Shown: piece by piece, positions 1 through 6,230 of the stretch
Layout: each line of letters begins with the position of its first letter
Numbering within the stretch: position 1 is the first letter of the stretch
Assembly: GCA_030668165.1 (NCBI GenBank)
Contig: DAOUUM010000128.1
Location: 1-7,624, forward strand
DNA: 7,624 nucleotides
Source: Candidatus Heimdallarchaeota archaeon
Lineage (GTDB): Archaea; Asgardarchaeota; Heimdallarchaeia; Heimdallarchaeales; Kariarchaeaceae
Reading direction: 5' to 3'
The notes under the pieces: generated by a model
Databases searched by the model: none
What the model was told of the DNA's origin: nothing
The model's input: only the letters and a program-made list of their open reading frames with translations
Program-made: the position numbers and the translations under genes

Positions 1-114
1 TAAAAATCCTTTCTCTCGAGCTACTTTCCCGATATTAAATACTTCATCTTCTTTTTCAGTCTTATATTTAGAATTGTATAGTTTTAAACCGTTTAATATT
101 AGTTTTGGATCCAT
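1..114 (-). CDS. N-terminal part of an unidentified protein, cut by window edge
   Basis: An open frame of 38 codons starts at ATG 114 and runs off the left edge without a stop. It begins MDPKLILNGLKLYN and continues as a charged, probably helical stretch that includes GKVAREKGFL. I do not recognise the family. The start is supported by a TATA-like element (AATATA on the minus strand, about 138-143) about 27 nt upstream, the leaderless spacing seen for other genes here. It is the leftward gene of the first of three similar units, each with a minus-strand gene diverging from a short plus-strand stub that runs into a tRNA-Ile fragment. An integrase would be informative in this position, but 38 residues are too few to say. 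Confidence 0.5.
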   Translation of the reverse strand, partial: MDPKLILNGLKLYNSKYKTEKEDEVFNIGKVAREKGFL

Positions 115-227
115 CAATTATCTATTAATCTAGATCTATATTACCTTTTTATTTTATTAATGGTAAATAATTTCGAAAAAAATCTGATATTGCAGCGTAA
201 TTACTACGTATCTTTTTCTCCTTGATT

Positions 228-281
228 ATGCAACAAGACTTGATATTACTGAATATATCAGCAAATGCAATTTGGCAATAG
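228..281 (+). other. Short ATG-initiated stub (17 codons) running into tRNA-Ile fragment 1
   Basis: ATG 228 opens a 17-codon frame (MQQDLILLNISANAIWQ) that stops at a TAG formed exactly at the junction with the tRNA fragment (279-281). By itself such a short frame could be chance in AT-rich DNA, and no convincing TATA box lies 27 nt upstream. It is listed because the same layout, ATG plus 14-17 codons directly before a tRNA-Ile 3' fragment, occurs at all three fragments, and at the third the stub is a demonstrable gene start. If real, it is the 5' remnant of a truncated gene of unknown identity. Confidence 0.25.
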
Positions 282-332
282 AGCGCGCGGCTGATAACCG
301 CGAGGTCGCCAGTTCAAATCTGGCGTGGCCCA
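281..332 (+). pseudogene. tRNA-Ile(GAU) 3' fragment 1 (52 nt, D-stem to discriminator base)
   Basis: The fragment folds as the 3' two-thirds of a tRNA. GAGC 281-284 would be the 3' strand of the D-stem. A perfect 5-bp anticodon stem (286-290 with 298-302) encloses a loop with anticodon GAT at 293-295. The variable loop is 303-307. A perfect T-stem (308-312 with 320-324) encloses TTCAAAT. The acceptor 3' strand GTGGCCC is 325-331, with discriminator A332 and no CCA, as is common in archaea. The acceptor 5' strand, D-loop and first D-stem strand are absent, and no GGGCC-type partner lies upstream. Identity with fragment 2 spans 279-336 (58 nt), starting at TA in the D-loop and ending in four Ts. 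It may be a displaced attachment site left by integration at a tRNA gene. Confidence 0.9.
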
Positions 333-416
333 TTTTATTATATTTAGTTTAATATACTTTCATCCATTAGTTTACTCTCCAAATAAGCCATTCGTATTGT
401 TTTTTCCAACATTCAG

Positions 417-1802
417 TTATGAACGAGTAGGATTTTGCCTTTTTGATCTATATTTATAAAAAGTAAATAATAATATAATAAGAATAAATTCTATTAAAAT
501 CATTGATGTCAAGTCAATGTATACATTCCTTTTTAGATCTGCCAAATTTATAATATTTATTCTGTAATCTGACTGATATGTCCGATAACTCATATATGCA
601 TAATTCCCTTCAGATATTTTTACTAATGAACCTTTAATATAGTGTTCCTCATATATTGAACCATCATTATCAGTTAACCAATATGAATTGAAGGATAATG
701 ATTTAGTATCCTTTTCAAGATGACTAATCCAGTAGTTGAATTTGCCATAATCATATACATTTTGATAAATAAATACAAATTCATCCTCTCCAATTTGGGA
801 ATTCAAAACGTTATATTCATTCTTTTCTGGGTTCTCATATATTTTCTCAATTTCTAAAGAATCCTCTTGTATTTGAAATTTGAAATAATTGAATTTATCA
901 TCTGAAATTATTCTTGAATCAAGGAACTTACCATCAGGAAAATAAATATCATCGGTACAAACCGCATTGCACCTATTGGTCTTATTTATGGATTGAGTAA
1001 TTATGTTATTACTTATAAAAAATGAATGAAATAATTTATTGTCAATTTTACCAAATTGAATATCAATTTGTATTCCATTATTTACAACCTCCAATTGCAT
1101 GAGACTAACATCAAATATTGGATAAGGAACGAAGTACTTGGATATGCTCAAATTCCTCAATTCAATTTCATAAATAATACTAATAAATGAATTACCTGAA
1201 TATGAATATGAATTATATCCCTCAAGTAAGTACAATTTATGATCTATAATTACCCCCTTTTTATAAATCTCACTTTGAATAAGGTAGGAGTCGTTATCAT
1301 AATATATTTGTTCCCCTAACCAAGGCAAAGTAATATTTTGTGATATATGTTGATTCAGATCAACGATAAGAAGTGTCATATTGGCATGTTTAATAAGTGC
1401 AACGCTGCCATTTTTAGTTTCAACTGTTCTAACCTCTCCACTATAAGAATTATTGGTTAACACCAAATAAGAACTAGAAGTGGCAAAAAGGAAGTTATTG
1501 TTATCAAAAGTGCCTATATTCTTATCGTTGTGAGTTTCTAAATCTATTTCTGTTATTTGTAAATTCTTGTTAATAATCGAAGAAGAAATAATTTTATTTT
1601 TAATATAAAAATTTGAAATTTCACTTTTGTTTACTTGATTTTTTAATGTATAAATATCTGAATTCTGATCCTTAAGTAAATAGCTGTGATTTTGGTGCAC
1701 TATATTAACATAAATGTCTATAGATACAAAATTACAAGTAATTATTAATATTGCTAGAAGGATTCCTAGAAGGATTCCTTTATTATTTTTTCCTCTATAC
1801 AT
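417..1802 (-). CDS. Membrane-anchored extracellular protein, beta-rich, many N-glycosylation sequons
   Basis: This 461-residue protein has a positively charged N-terminus followed by a hydrophobic segment at about residues 9-27 (signal peptide or anchor), a large polar ectodomain, and a second transmembrane helix at about 434-451 ahead of a basic tail (RSKRQNPTRS). That is a type I surface-protein layout. The ectodomain is rich in alternating hydrophobic, Asn, Ser and Tyr residues, suggesting beta-strands, possibly a propeller-like sensor or adhesin, but I recognise no family. At least nine N-x-S/T sequons are visible (NHS, NKS, NNS, NGS, NMT, NIT, NDS, NLS, NKT), and one CNAVC motif could form a disulphide. 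ATG 1802 lies 15 nt after the stop of the protease gene and in the same frame, so co-transcription and perhaps translational coupling are likely. No strong ribosome binding site is seen. A role with the secreted protease is inferred only from adjacency. Confidence 0.75.
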   Translation of the reverse strand: MYRGKNNKGILLGILLAILIITCNFVSIDIYVNIVHQNHSYLLKDQNSDIYTLKNQVNKSEISNFYIKNKIISSSIINKNLQITEIDLETHNDKNIGTFDNNNFLFATSSSYLVLTNNSYSGEVRTVETKNGSVALIKHANMTLLIVDLNQHISQNITLPWLGEQIYYDNDSYLIQSEIYKKGVIIDHKLYLLEGYNSYSYSGNSFISIIYEIELRNLSISKYFVPYPIFDVSLMQLEVVNNGIQIDIQFGKIDNKLFHSFFISNNIITQSINKTNRCNAVCTDDIYFPDGKFLDSRIISDDKFNYFKFQIQEDSLEIEKIYENPEKNEYNVLNSQIGEDEFVFIYQNVYDYGKFNYWISHLEKDTKSLSFNSYWLTDNDGSIYEEHYIKGSLVKISEGNYAYMSYRTYQSDYRINIINLADLKRNVYIDLTSMILIEFILIILLFTFYKYRSKRQNPTRS

Positions 1803-1817
1803 AATTATTCCAATTTC

Positions 1818-3080
1818 TCAGATGTACAAATACCCTCCTCCACCTGATCCGCCACCTTCTGAACCTAAATCCTTTCCATATGTATAAGCTTCTAATAAGT
1901 TGATATAACCATATCCCCATCTCATACTGAACGAAGATCTACTGCTTGCTTGGAATAATACATCAATTATATCATCATATGGCATTCTATGATCGTTTCT
2001 ATAATCGGATGACCAACCCTTACCATCATAGTATCCTTCAATAATAACAGAAATTGCAGCAGCCAAAAAAGGAGCACTATAACTCGTACCACTACTATAT
2101 TTCCAATAATCATCTGGATTAGATTTCGATTCATCATGCCAAAATATTGGGACTCCATGACCCGGCATCAACCAATCTAAGGAATTTGCACCATAAATAT
2201 CTGAACCCCACGATGATATAAATGAAGATTCAATAGCATATCATGAGTACTGACCTTTATCTGAAAACTTATCATAATCTTGAGAAGTACCTCTGTTCTC
2301 ATGGTCAATTGAGCCTACAGATAACCATGCACTATATTTTTGTGGAACAAATTTTTGTGTATTATCAAGATAGTTATACTGATTCCCATAGTTTCCTGCA
2401 CTAGTTATTAATGGTATACCTTTATTTTTCAACGAGTTACTCTGAACATCATCAATAAAATCTCCATCAGGAACACTGAGGGACGCTAATATTATATCCA
2501 CACTATATTCATCTAAATTTTCATCTATCCAATCCCACATTTTATCGTAGCTAGAACTTTCCTCTAAATCAAAACCATGGCTATCATAATCTCCAATCGC
2601 ATCCATAAATACTACTTTTATTTGTCGTGATACTAATGCAAGAGACGATAATACTGCTGCTCCATGCTTTGCTCCAATATTGCCATATAAATCACTATCG
2701 ATATCCTCTGAAGAGGTGTATTTAATAATCTCATTTAGATTATTAGGGTTTAAGGTGACAAATACTTCAATATCAAGCTCTACACCATATGTATTACTTT
2801 CTAAATAGTCCCATTGTCCTTCCCTTAATCCATCATCAATAACCAAAACTGTAACTGAGGATGTTTGAGTATTTTGACTACCATAGCCATGACAATTAAT
2901 GAATATCAAGGAGGGATCTAAGCAATTTGTTAAGAGTACTCGTTCAGAACTTGTGAGATCTGAACCTGGTGATCCGTCAAATATTCTAATATTACCATTT
3001 GATCTATCATTTTGATAGAAACCAATACTTACTGGATTAACTAATAAAACGGCTAATATTAGTGTTATTATTACTTTCAT
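1818..3080 (-). pseudogene. Subtilisin-like (S8) secreted serine protease, interrupted by an in-frame TGA
   Basis: One continuous frame of 420 codons contains a single internal TGA (codon 280, bases 2241-2243). There is a signal peptide (MKVIITLILAVLLV...). The subtilase catalytic signatures are all present: Asp82 in VIDDG, His139 in KHGAAV, oxyanion Asn230 in TSAGN, and Ser333 in SGTSYSAP. The serine lies beyond the TGA, so the 279-residue product would be inactive. The downstream part reopens in the same frame with no further stop until TGA 1818-1820 and ends in a glycine-rich tail (GGGSGGGG). A TTTAAAT box centred at 3107 lies 27 nt before ATG 3080, which supports a leaderless start. Only one substitution separates this from an intact gene (CGA or TGG would restore it), so inactivation is recent, or the base is an error, or there is readthrough. 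It is the first gene of an operon with the surface protein downstream. The family normally cleaves proteins outside the cell. Confidence 0.85.
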
Positions 3081-3103
3081 GGCTAATACGATATAATTTG
3101 ATA

Positions 3104-3137
3104 TTTAAATATATTGTAGAAAATACGACTTTTAAAT
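3104..3137. promoter_or_regulatory. Divergent TATA boxes between protease gene and stub 2
   Basis: Two TTTAAAT elements are visible, at 3104-3110 and 3131-3137. The first is centred 27 nt before the protease ATG (3080, minus strand). The second is centred 27 nt before ATG 3161 on the plus strand. Both spacings match archaeal TATA-box promoters whose transcript begins at or next to the start codon. This makes both the protease and the short plus-strand stub plausible leaderless transcription units. Confidence 0.6.
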
Positions 3138-3160
3138 GGAAAAATAATTAATATTGTACA

Positions 3161-3217
3161 ATGTTTAGGATCGTATACAACTTTCTCACTGTTTTTCTCC
3201 CTAGAGCGCGCGGCTGA
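3161..3217 (+). other. Short leaderless stub (MFRIVYNFLTVFLP...) running into tRNA-Ile fragment 2
   Basis: ATG 3161 opens a frame whose first 13-14 codons (MFRIVYNFLTVFLP) resemble the start of a signal peptide or membrane segment. It then reads into the tRNA fragment from 3202 and ends at the TGA formed by the anticodon loop (3215-3217). A TTTAAAT box centred at 3134 places transcription start at the ATG. This looks like the 5' end of a gene cut about 42 nt after its start and joined to the tRNA fragment, as shown more clearly at the third fragment. The parent gene is not identifiable from 14 residues. Confidence 0.35.
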
Positions 3218-3255
3218 TAACCGCGAGGTCGCCAGTTCAAATCTGGCGTGGCCCA
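3204..3255 (+). pseudogene. tRNA-Ile(GAU) 3' fragment 2 (52 nt)
   Basis: This is identical to fragment 1 over 58 nt (3202-3259): same D-stem 3' strand, anticodon arm with GAT at 3216-3218, T-arm, acceptor 3' strand and A73 at 3255. The 5' third of the tRNA is missing and no partner for the acceptor strand lies upstream. The 3' flank TTTTTTTCTGATTTTA (3256-3271) is shared base for base with fragment 3 but not with fragment 1, so fragments 2 and 3 keep a common stretch beyond the tRNA, probably the native tRNA trailer. Fragments 1 and 2 enclose the protease/surface-protein unit as direct repeats. Confidence 0.9.
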
Positions 3256-3270
3256 TTTTTTTCTGATTTT
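3256..3270 (+). terminator. Oligo-T terminator after tRNA fragment 2
   Basis: Seven Ts and then, after CTGA, four more Ts follow directly on the discriminator base. Oligo-T runs end transcription in archaea, and this is probably the original terminator of the tRNA gene. It would end any transcript from the promoter at 3131-3137, giving an RNA of roughly 100 nt with the tRNA-derived hairpins at its 3' end. Confidence 0.5.
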
Positions 3271-3338
3271 AACTGCTATTAGATGATATTATATAGTGGA
3301 AATTGAATCGATAAATTGAAAAATCACATCTCAGGCAT

Positions 3339-4214
3339 TTATTCTCTTTTCAACGAATAAAATATACTGTAGGGAATAGTCAATAGATAGGTAAGCCATA
3401 AGGTATGACCTGAGACTTCCTGCTCTATGGGCTCATCAAATATGAATACACTTGCCATCCACACCGCAGCACTCACAGTAAATACAACAATAACAAATTG
3501 AAAATTAAAAATTTCTTTTACATATTTCCAAATATCGCGATTATGGATCGATCTCTGATTAACCTCGTTTGTAGGATGATTTTCAGTTTTGCCTGAAATT
3601 GGAGTCAGTGAGTACAGACGGATCAGAATATATGAGCTGAGTAATCCTGAGAAAAGAGCATAGCCCAGTGCTATGCCATCACCAAAATTTGGAAAGATCA
3701 GATGGTAAATATCTGGTGCAATGAAATGAAATCCACCAAGTATAAACATCACTCCATAGGCCATGATAATCGAACATATGCCGATTACTATCCAAATAGA
3801 CCAAAGAAGAGGATCTGTGAATTTGAAATCAAGTAGGTATATCATCTGAATTAAAATCATGGTGGCAAGCAGGATAAACCAGTTGAAGTACCAGGTATTA
3901 TCCAGCCCCCATGATAATACCATTAGAAAGGTTGTAACTGATAATATGGTTGTTTTGATTATAACTTTCCAGTCGAGGTAGACCTTGCTAAAGGCAACTA
4001 ATAATAAGGTTAGTACTAAGCCGATACTTGCATTATTAACTAGATAAACCATTTTTCCACCTACCGATCTATGGTAGTACAGGTCTGTTAGATCAATACT
4101 TGTGTAAATCTCCATTGCCAGATAGCGGAATAGTATGATGGCCATGGTGAAAACTAAAATTGTCAATTTATTTTGTTTCAATTGATCTATAATATTGGTT
4201 ATTTTTGCCCCCAT
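3339..4214 (-). CDS. Polytopic membrane protein of unknown family, about eight helices
   Basis: This 291-residue protein has hydrophobic segments at about residues 17-37, 55-78, 84-103, 108-128, 136-161, 180-202, 238-259 and 270-288. A hydrophilic loop at about 203-235 carries several charged residues. I see no catalytic or transport motif that names a family. ATG 4214 is chosen as start because a TATA-like element (TTTTTATAC on the minus strand, 4237-4245) lies about 26 nt upstream, the leaderless distance used elsewhere in this window. An adjacent GTG at 4217 would add one residue. GGAG just before the ATG is too close to act as a normal ribosome binding site. It is the only intact gene in the unit between tRNA fragments 2 and 3, and it diverges from the truncated alaX copy. 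Confidence 0.75.
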   Translation of the reverse strand: MGAKITNIIDQLKQNKLTILVFTMAIILFRYLAMEIYTSIDLTDLYYHRSVGGKMVYLVNNASIGLVLTLLLVAFSKVYLDWKVIIKTTILSVTTFLMVLSWGLDNTWYFNWFILLATMILIQMIYLLDFKFTDPLLWSIWIVIGICSIIMAYGVMFILGGFHFIAPDIYHLIFPNFGDGIALGYALFSGLLSSYILIRLYSLTPISGKTENHPTNEVNQRSIHNRDIWKYVKEIFNFQFVIVVFTVSAAVWMASVFIFDEPIEQEVSGHTLWLTYLLTIPYSIFYSLKRE

Positions 4215-4360
4215 CACTCCAAAATAAAGGAATTAGTATAAAAATGCTGAGAATCAAGAATTGATTTTTATCTTTGATCAGCTAATAAACAGCTCATAGT
4301 ATTATCAAATGGAATACCCCAAAGGAAAAACCATTTTACTTCTAAATCAATTCATAATAT

Positions 4361-4409
4361 ATGACTGACTTACTGTGCACCAAAGATGCCTATCTCACAG
4401 AGAATGAGG
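4361..4409 (+). pseudogene. Truncated second copy of alaX: first 16 codons only, fused to tRNA-Ile fragment 3
   Basis: The stub MTDLLCTKDAYLTENE aligns without gaps to the start of the intact AlaX at 5116 (MTELIYTTDSYLTEIE). By hand about 40 of 49 bases match, with many differences at third codon positions, so this was a coding paralogue and not a recent copy. Weaker similarity continues about 40 nt upstream (shared AAGGA.AAAC core and T-rich stretch), so the promoter region came with it. At codon 16 the sequence changes abruptly to tRNA-Ile at the shared bases GAGG, which occur both in alaX (5161-5164, ATTGAGG) and in the tRNA (302-305, GCGAGG), suggesting a microhomology junction. The frame continues through the tRNA part and ends at TGA 4445-4447, giving a 28-residue chimeric frame. 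Confidence 0.8.
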
Positions 4410-4436
4410 TCGCCAGTTCAAATCTGGCGTGGCCCA
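4406..4436 (+). pseudogene. tRNA-Ile 3' fragment 3 (31 nt, variable loop to A73)
   Basis: This is the shortest of the three tRNA-Ile fragments. It starts at the last base of the anticodon stem (GAGGTC) and keeps the variable loop, the complete T-arm hairpin (4412-4428), the acceptor 3' strand GTGGCCC and A73 at 4436. The anticodon arm is lost. It shares 47 identical bases with fragment 2 (4406-4452 against 3225-3271), including the 3' flank. Its left boundary is the junction with the truncated alaX copy, so it was formed by a different crossover from fragments 1 and 2, whose boundary is in the D-loop. Confidence 0.9.
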
Positions 4437-4451
4437 TTTTTTTCTGATTTT
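4437..4451 (+). terminator. Oligo-T terminator after tRNA fragment 3
   Basis: Seven Ts, then CTGA and four or more Ts, identical to the flank of fragment 2. It probably descends from the native terminator of the tRNA-Ile gene and would end transcription entering from the truncated alaX promoter. Confidence 0.45.
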
Positions 4452-4554
4452 ATATTTTGATTGTAATTTATTTTGGATTGATATTTCAAATTACTATAAC
4501 TATGATGGTATTTATAGTTAGATTGGACGTATTATACTGTAATAGGGTATTATA

Positions 4555-5037
4555 ATGAAAGTATTGCTAGTCCATGATTCCAAATTTGGAAATGGGGAAA
4601 AGGTTGCAAAATCAATAGTTAAGGCATTTGATGGTTCAGAGATAAAATCTGTTCATAATAAAAATATTAAGCCTAAAGATGCAGTTGAATATTCTGCGGA
4701 TGTACTAATCATCGGTAATGCGGTTAGGATGTTTAGAATGAGTGGCTCTGCAAAGAGATGGCTCAAAAAATTCAATCGTATTTTAACAAAGCAAGACAAG
4801 TCTATTCCCTTTGGCATCAGCTTCATCACCCACATGCGTCCAATTGAGAAAATTGAATCTCATCTTATTAAATTTCACAAATATTTGATGGGGATTGAAT
4901 CGATAATCAATGTTTACCCAGAATATATATTAGCACAGGTAGAGGATATAGAGGGTCCACTAAGATCCGGAGTTTTGACTGAAATTGAGGCGCAGAGTTC
5001 AGTACTTGTGAAATGGATTAACAGCATAGATATTTGA
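4555..5037 (+). CDS. Flavodoxin-like protein
   Basis: This 160-residue protein has the length and pattern of a single-domain flavodoxin fold. A first beta-strand (MKVLLVHD) is followed by a phosphate-binding-type loop DSKFGNGEKVA (residues 8-18), the place where FMN phosphate is held in flavodoxins. A second strand ADVLIIGNAV (48-57) follows, and the C-terminal region has GPLRSGVLTEIEAQ, similar to the end of flavodoxin-domain proteins. FMN binding and electron transfer are inferred from the family; the partner is unknown. The gene ends TGA-TAA, showing that TGA is used as a stop in this genome. A TATA-like TATTTATAG at about 4509-4517 would give a leader of roughly 15 nt. alaX follows 78 nt downstream in the same direction, with what looks like its own promoter region. 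Confidence 0.75.
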   Translation: MKVLLVHDSKFGNGEKVAKSIVKAFDGSEIKSVHNKNIKPKDAVEYSADVLIIGNAVRMFRMSGSAKRWLKKFNRILTKQDKSIPFGISFITHMRPIEKIESHLIKFHKYLMGIESIINVYPEYILAQVEDIEGPLRSGVLTEIEAQSSVLVKWINSIDI

Positions 5038-5115
5038 TAAAATTTCAATTCAACTCATTTGATTTAATAAATTTTCAAGGACAAACTACTTTGACTATTA
5101 TACAGATTTGAATTT

Positions 5116-5823
5116 ATGACAGAATTAATCTACACCACAGATTCCTATCTCACCGAGATTGAGGCCAAGGTTGTCGAGATCCGTGATGAGGGTGTTATAC
5201 TTGATAGAACCATTGCCTACCCGCAGGGGGGAGGTCAACCAAGTGACAAGGCAAAATTCTTACTTGATGGTGAGGAGATTGAGATCACCAAGATCAGAAA
5301 AATTGGTACTGATGTAATACACAAGATAGATGGAACTGTAAATGCGGGTGATGAGCTAACTGTGAAAATTGACTGGGAATACCGGTTCAAACTGATCCGT
5401 CATCACACAGCATTGCATGTACTATCGGCAATTGTATGGGATAAATACAAGGCCAAGGTAACAGGTGGTACAATTTATCACAACAAGGCACGTCTTGATT
5501 TTGACATGATGGAATTCAACAAGGAAATTGCCCAGAATATAATTGATGATGTCAATGAGACACTGAAAACAGATCACAAGGTTGAGGTTTCCTTCATAAC
5601 AAGAGAGGAACTGGAGAATAATCCCGAGTTAATCCGCACCAAGGTGAGCCTGATACCAGAATCAGTTAAAACAATTAGATTGGTAAAAATCGGCGATATT
5701 GATATACAGGCTGATGGTGGTCTGCATGTGAGATCAACCAGAGAGATTGGCATTATGGGATTGCAGTCAATATCCAACAAGGGAAAGGGTAGAAAGAGAA
5801 TTAATATCGAGCTTTATGATTAG
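5116..5823 (+). CDS. alaX: Alanyl-tRNA editing protein AlaX (trans-editing of mischarged tRNA-Ala)
   Basis: The 235 residues match the medium AlaX type: an N-terminal beta-rich part with the signature AYPQGGGQPSD (residues 34-44), then the editing domain with the zinc motif HHTALH (H97-x3-H101) and a second motif QADGGLHV (D200...H204). Such proteins remove serine or glycine wrongly attached to tRNA-Ala. In alanyl-tRNA synthetase and many AlaX proteins the second zinc motif is CGGTH; here the cysteine position is Asp200, so the fourth zinc ligand is changed or metal binding is altered. ATG 5116 is supported by the clear homology, starting exactly at ATG, with the truncated copy at 4361. The gene ends in TAG overlapping the stop of the convergent neighbour by four bases. 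Confidence 0.92.
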   Translation: MTELIYTTDSYLTEIEAKVVEIRDEGVILDRTIAYPQGGGQPSDKAKFLLDGEEIEITKIRKIGTDVIHKIDGTVNAGDELTVKIDWEYRFKLIRHHTALHVLSAIVWDKYKAKVTGGTIYHNKARLDFDMMEFNKEIAQNIIDDVNETLKTDHKVEVSFITREELENNPELIRTKVSLIPESVKTIRLVKIGDIDIQADGGLHVRSTREIGIMGLQSISNKGKGRKRINIELYD

Positions 5824-6173
5824 GTATCCTCATCTAACCAGTCAATACTTGCCCTGGGATCAATAGTCCTGTACAGGGTTTTTAACAGCAACAATTCATC
5901 ATTATCGAGTATATTGTCTTCCAGTGCAACAAAATATGAATCAGCCATCATCTTCTCCTCGAGATCGATGAGGTTATTCCTCTCTTCCTGGGTGATGATA
6001 CTGTCCTCCAGTGCTTGGTCCACCATCTCTATGTATTTATCGAGATTTTCTTTACCCTTTTCAATGATCTTTGCCTCCTCCGGTGTGATTATGCCATCCT
6101 CCTCAGCCTTCTCAATTATTCTGATCACTGCAAGTTTTAATCTGGATAGTTTTTCCTTCACTTTATCAGACAT
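5820..6173 (-). CDS. Small acidic helical protein with three EF-hand/TerB-like repeats
   Basis: This 117-residue acidic protein starts with a basic amphipathic helix and then has three helix-loop-helix repeats about 30 residues apart: AEEDGIITPEE (23-33), ALEDSIITQEE (54-64) and ALEDNILDNDE (83-93). The DGxIxxxE-like loop resembles half an EF-hand, but the first acidic ligand is absent, so calcium binding is doubtful; related repeats occur in TerB-like and other small archaeal helical proteins. No signal peptide is seen, so it is probably cytoplasmic, with function unknown. A TATA-like AATATATTT at about 6202-6210 on the minus strand suggests a nearly leaderless transcript. The TAA stop overlaps the TAG stop of alaX (TTAG 5820-5823). 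Confidence 0.75.
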   Translation of the reverse strand: MSDKVKEKLSRLKLAVIRIIEKAEEDGIITPEEAKIIEKGKENLDKYIEMVDQALEDSIITQEERNNLIDLEEKMMADSYFVALEDNILDNDELLLLKTLYRTIDPRASIDWLDEDT

Positions 6174-6211
6174 TAAGGGTAAGATAACTCCATCAAATAA
6201 AAATATATTTG

Positions 6212-6230
6212 ATCAAGAAGAGATCTTGAT
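6212..6230. promoter_or_regulatory. Inverted repeat ATCAAGA-N5-TCTTGAT between divergent promoters, possible operator
   Basis: Perfect 7-bp arms (6212-6218 and 6224-6230) with a 5-nt spacer sit between the TATA-like element of the leftward helical-protein gene (about 6206) and that of the rightward membrane-protein gene (about 6246). A dimeric regulator site acting on both genes is plausible. It is a single copy in the window, so this is inference from position and symmetry only. Confidence 0.3.

Noticed and set aside
2241..2243. Selenocysteine or reassigned TGA in the protease
   Set aside because: TGA ends the flavodoxin-like gene (followed at once by TAA) and the protease itself, so TGA is not globally reassigned. 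Subtilases are not known selenoproteins, and I see no convincing SECIS-like hairpin.
281..4436. Split (trans-spliced) or permuted tRNA genes
   Set aside because: Known split tRNA 3' halves need a matching 5' half gene. No GGGCC-type acceptor 5' strand or D-loop half is in the window, either upstream or downstream of the fragments. The three fragments differ in where they begin, and fragment 3 begins at a chimeric junction. Not excluded if a 5' half exists elsewhere.
228..4447. The stubs before the tRNA fragments as N-terminal pieces of a split SSV-type integrase
   Set aside because: SSV-type integration does leave an integrase N-terminal piece beside the att copy, but stub 3 is clearly an alaX start, and the three stubs are unlike each other. 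It remains conceivable for stubs 1 and 2 only.
279..4452. CRISPR-like repeats
   Set aside because: The repeats are tRNA-derived, only three, and separated by kilobases of genes.
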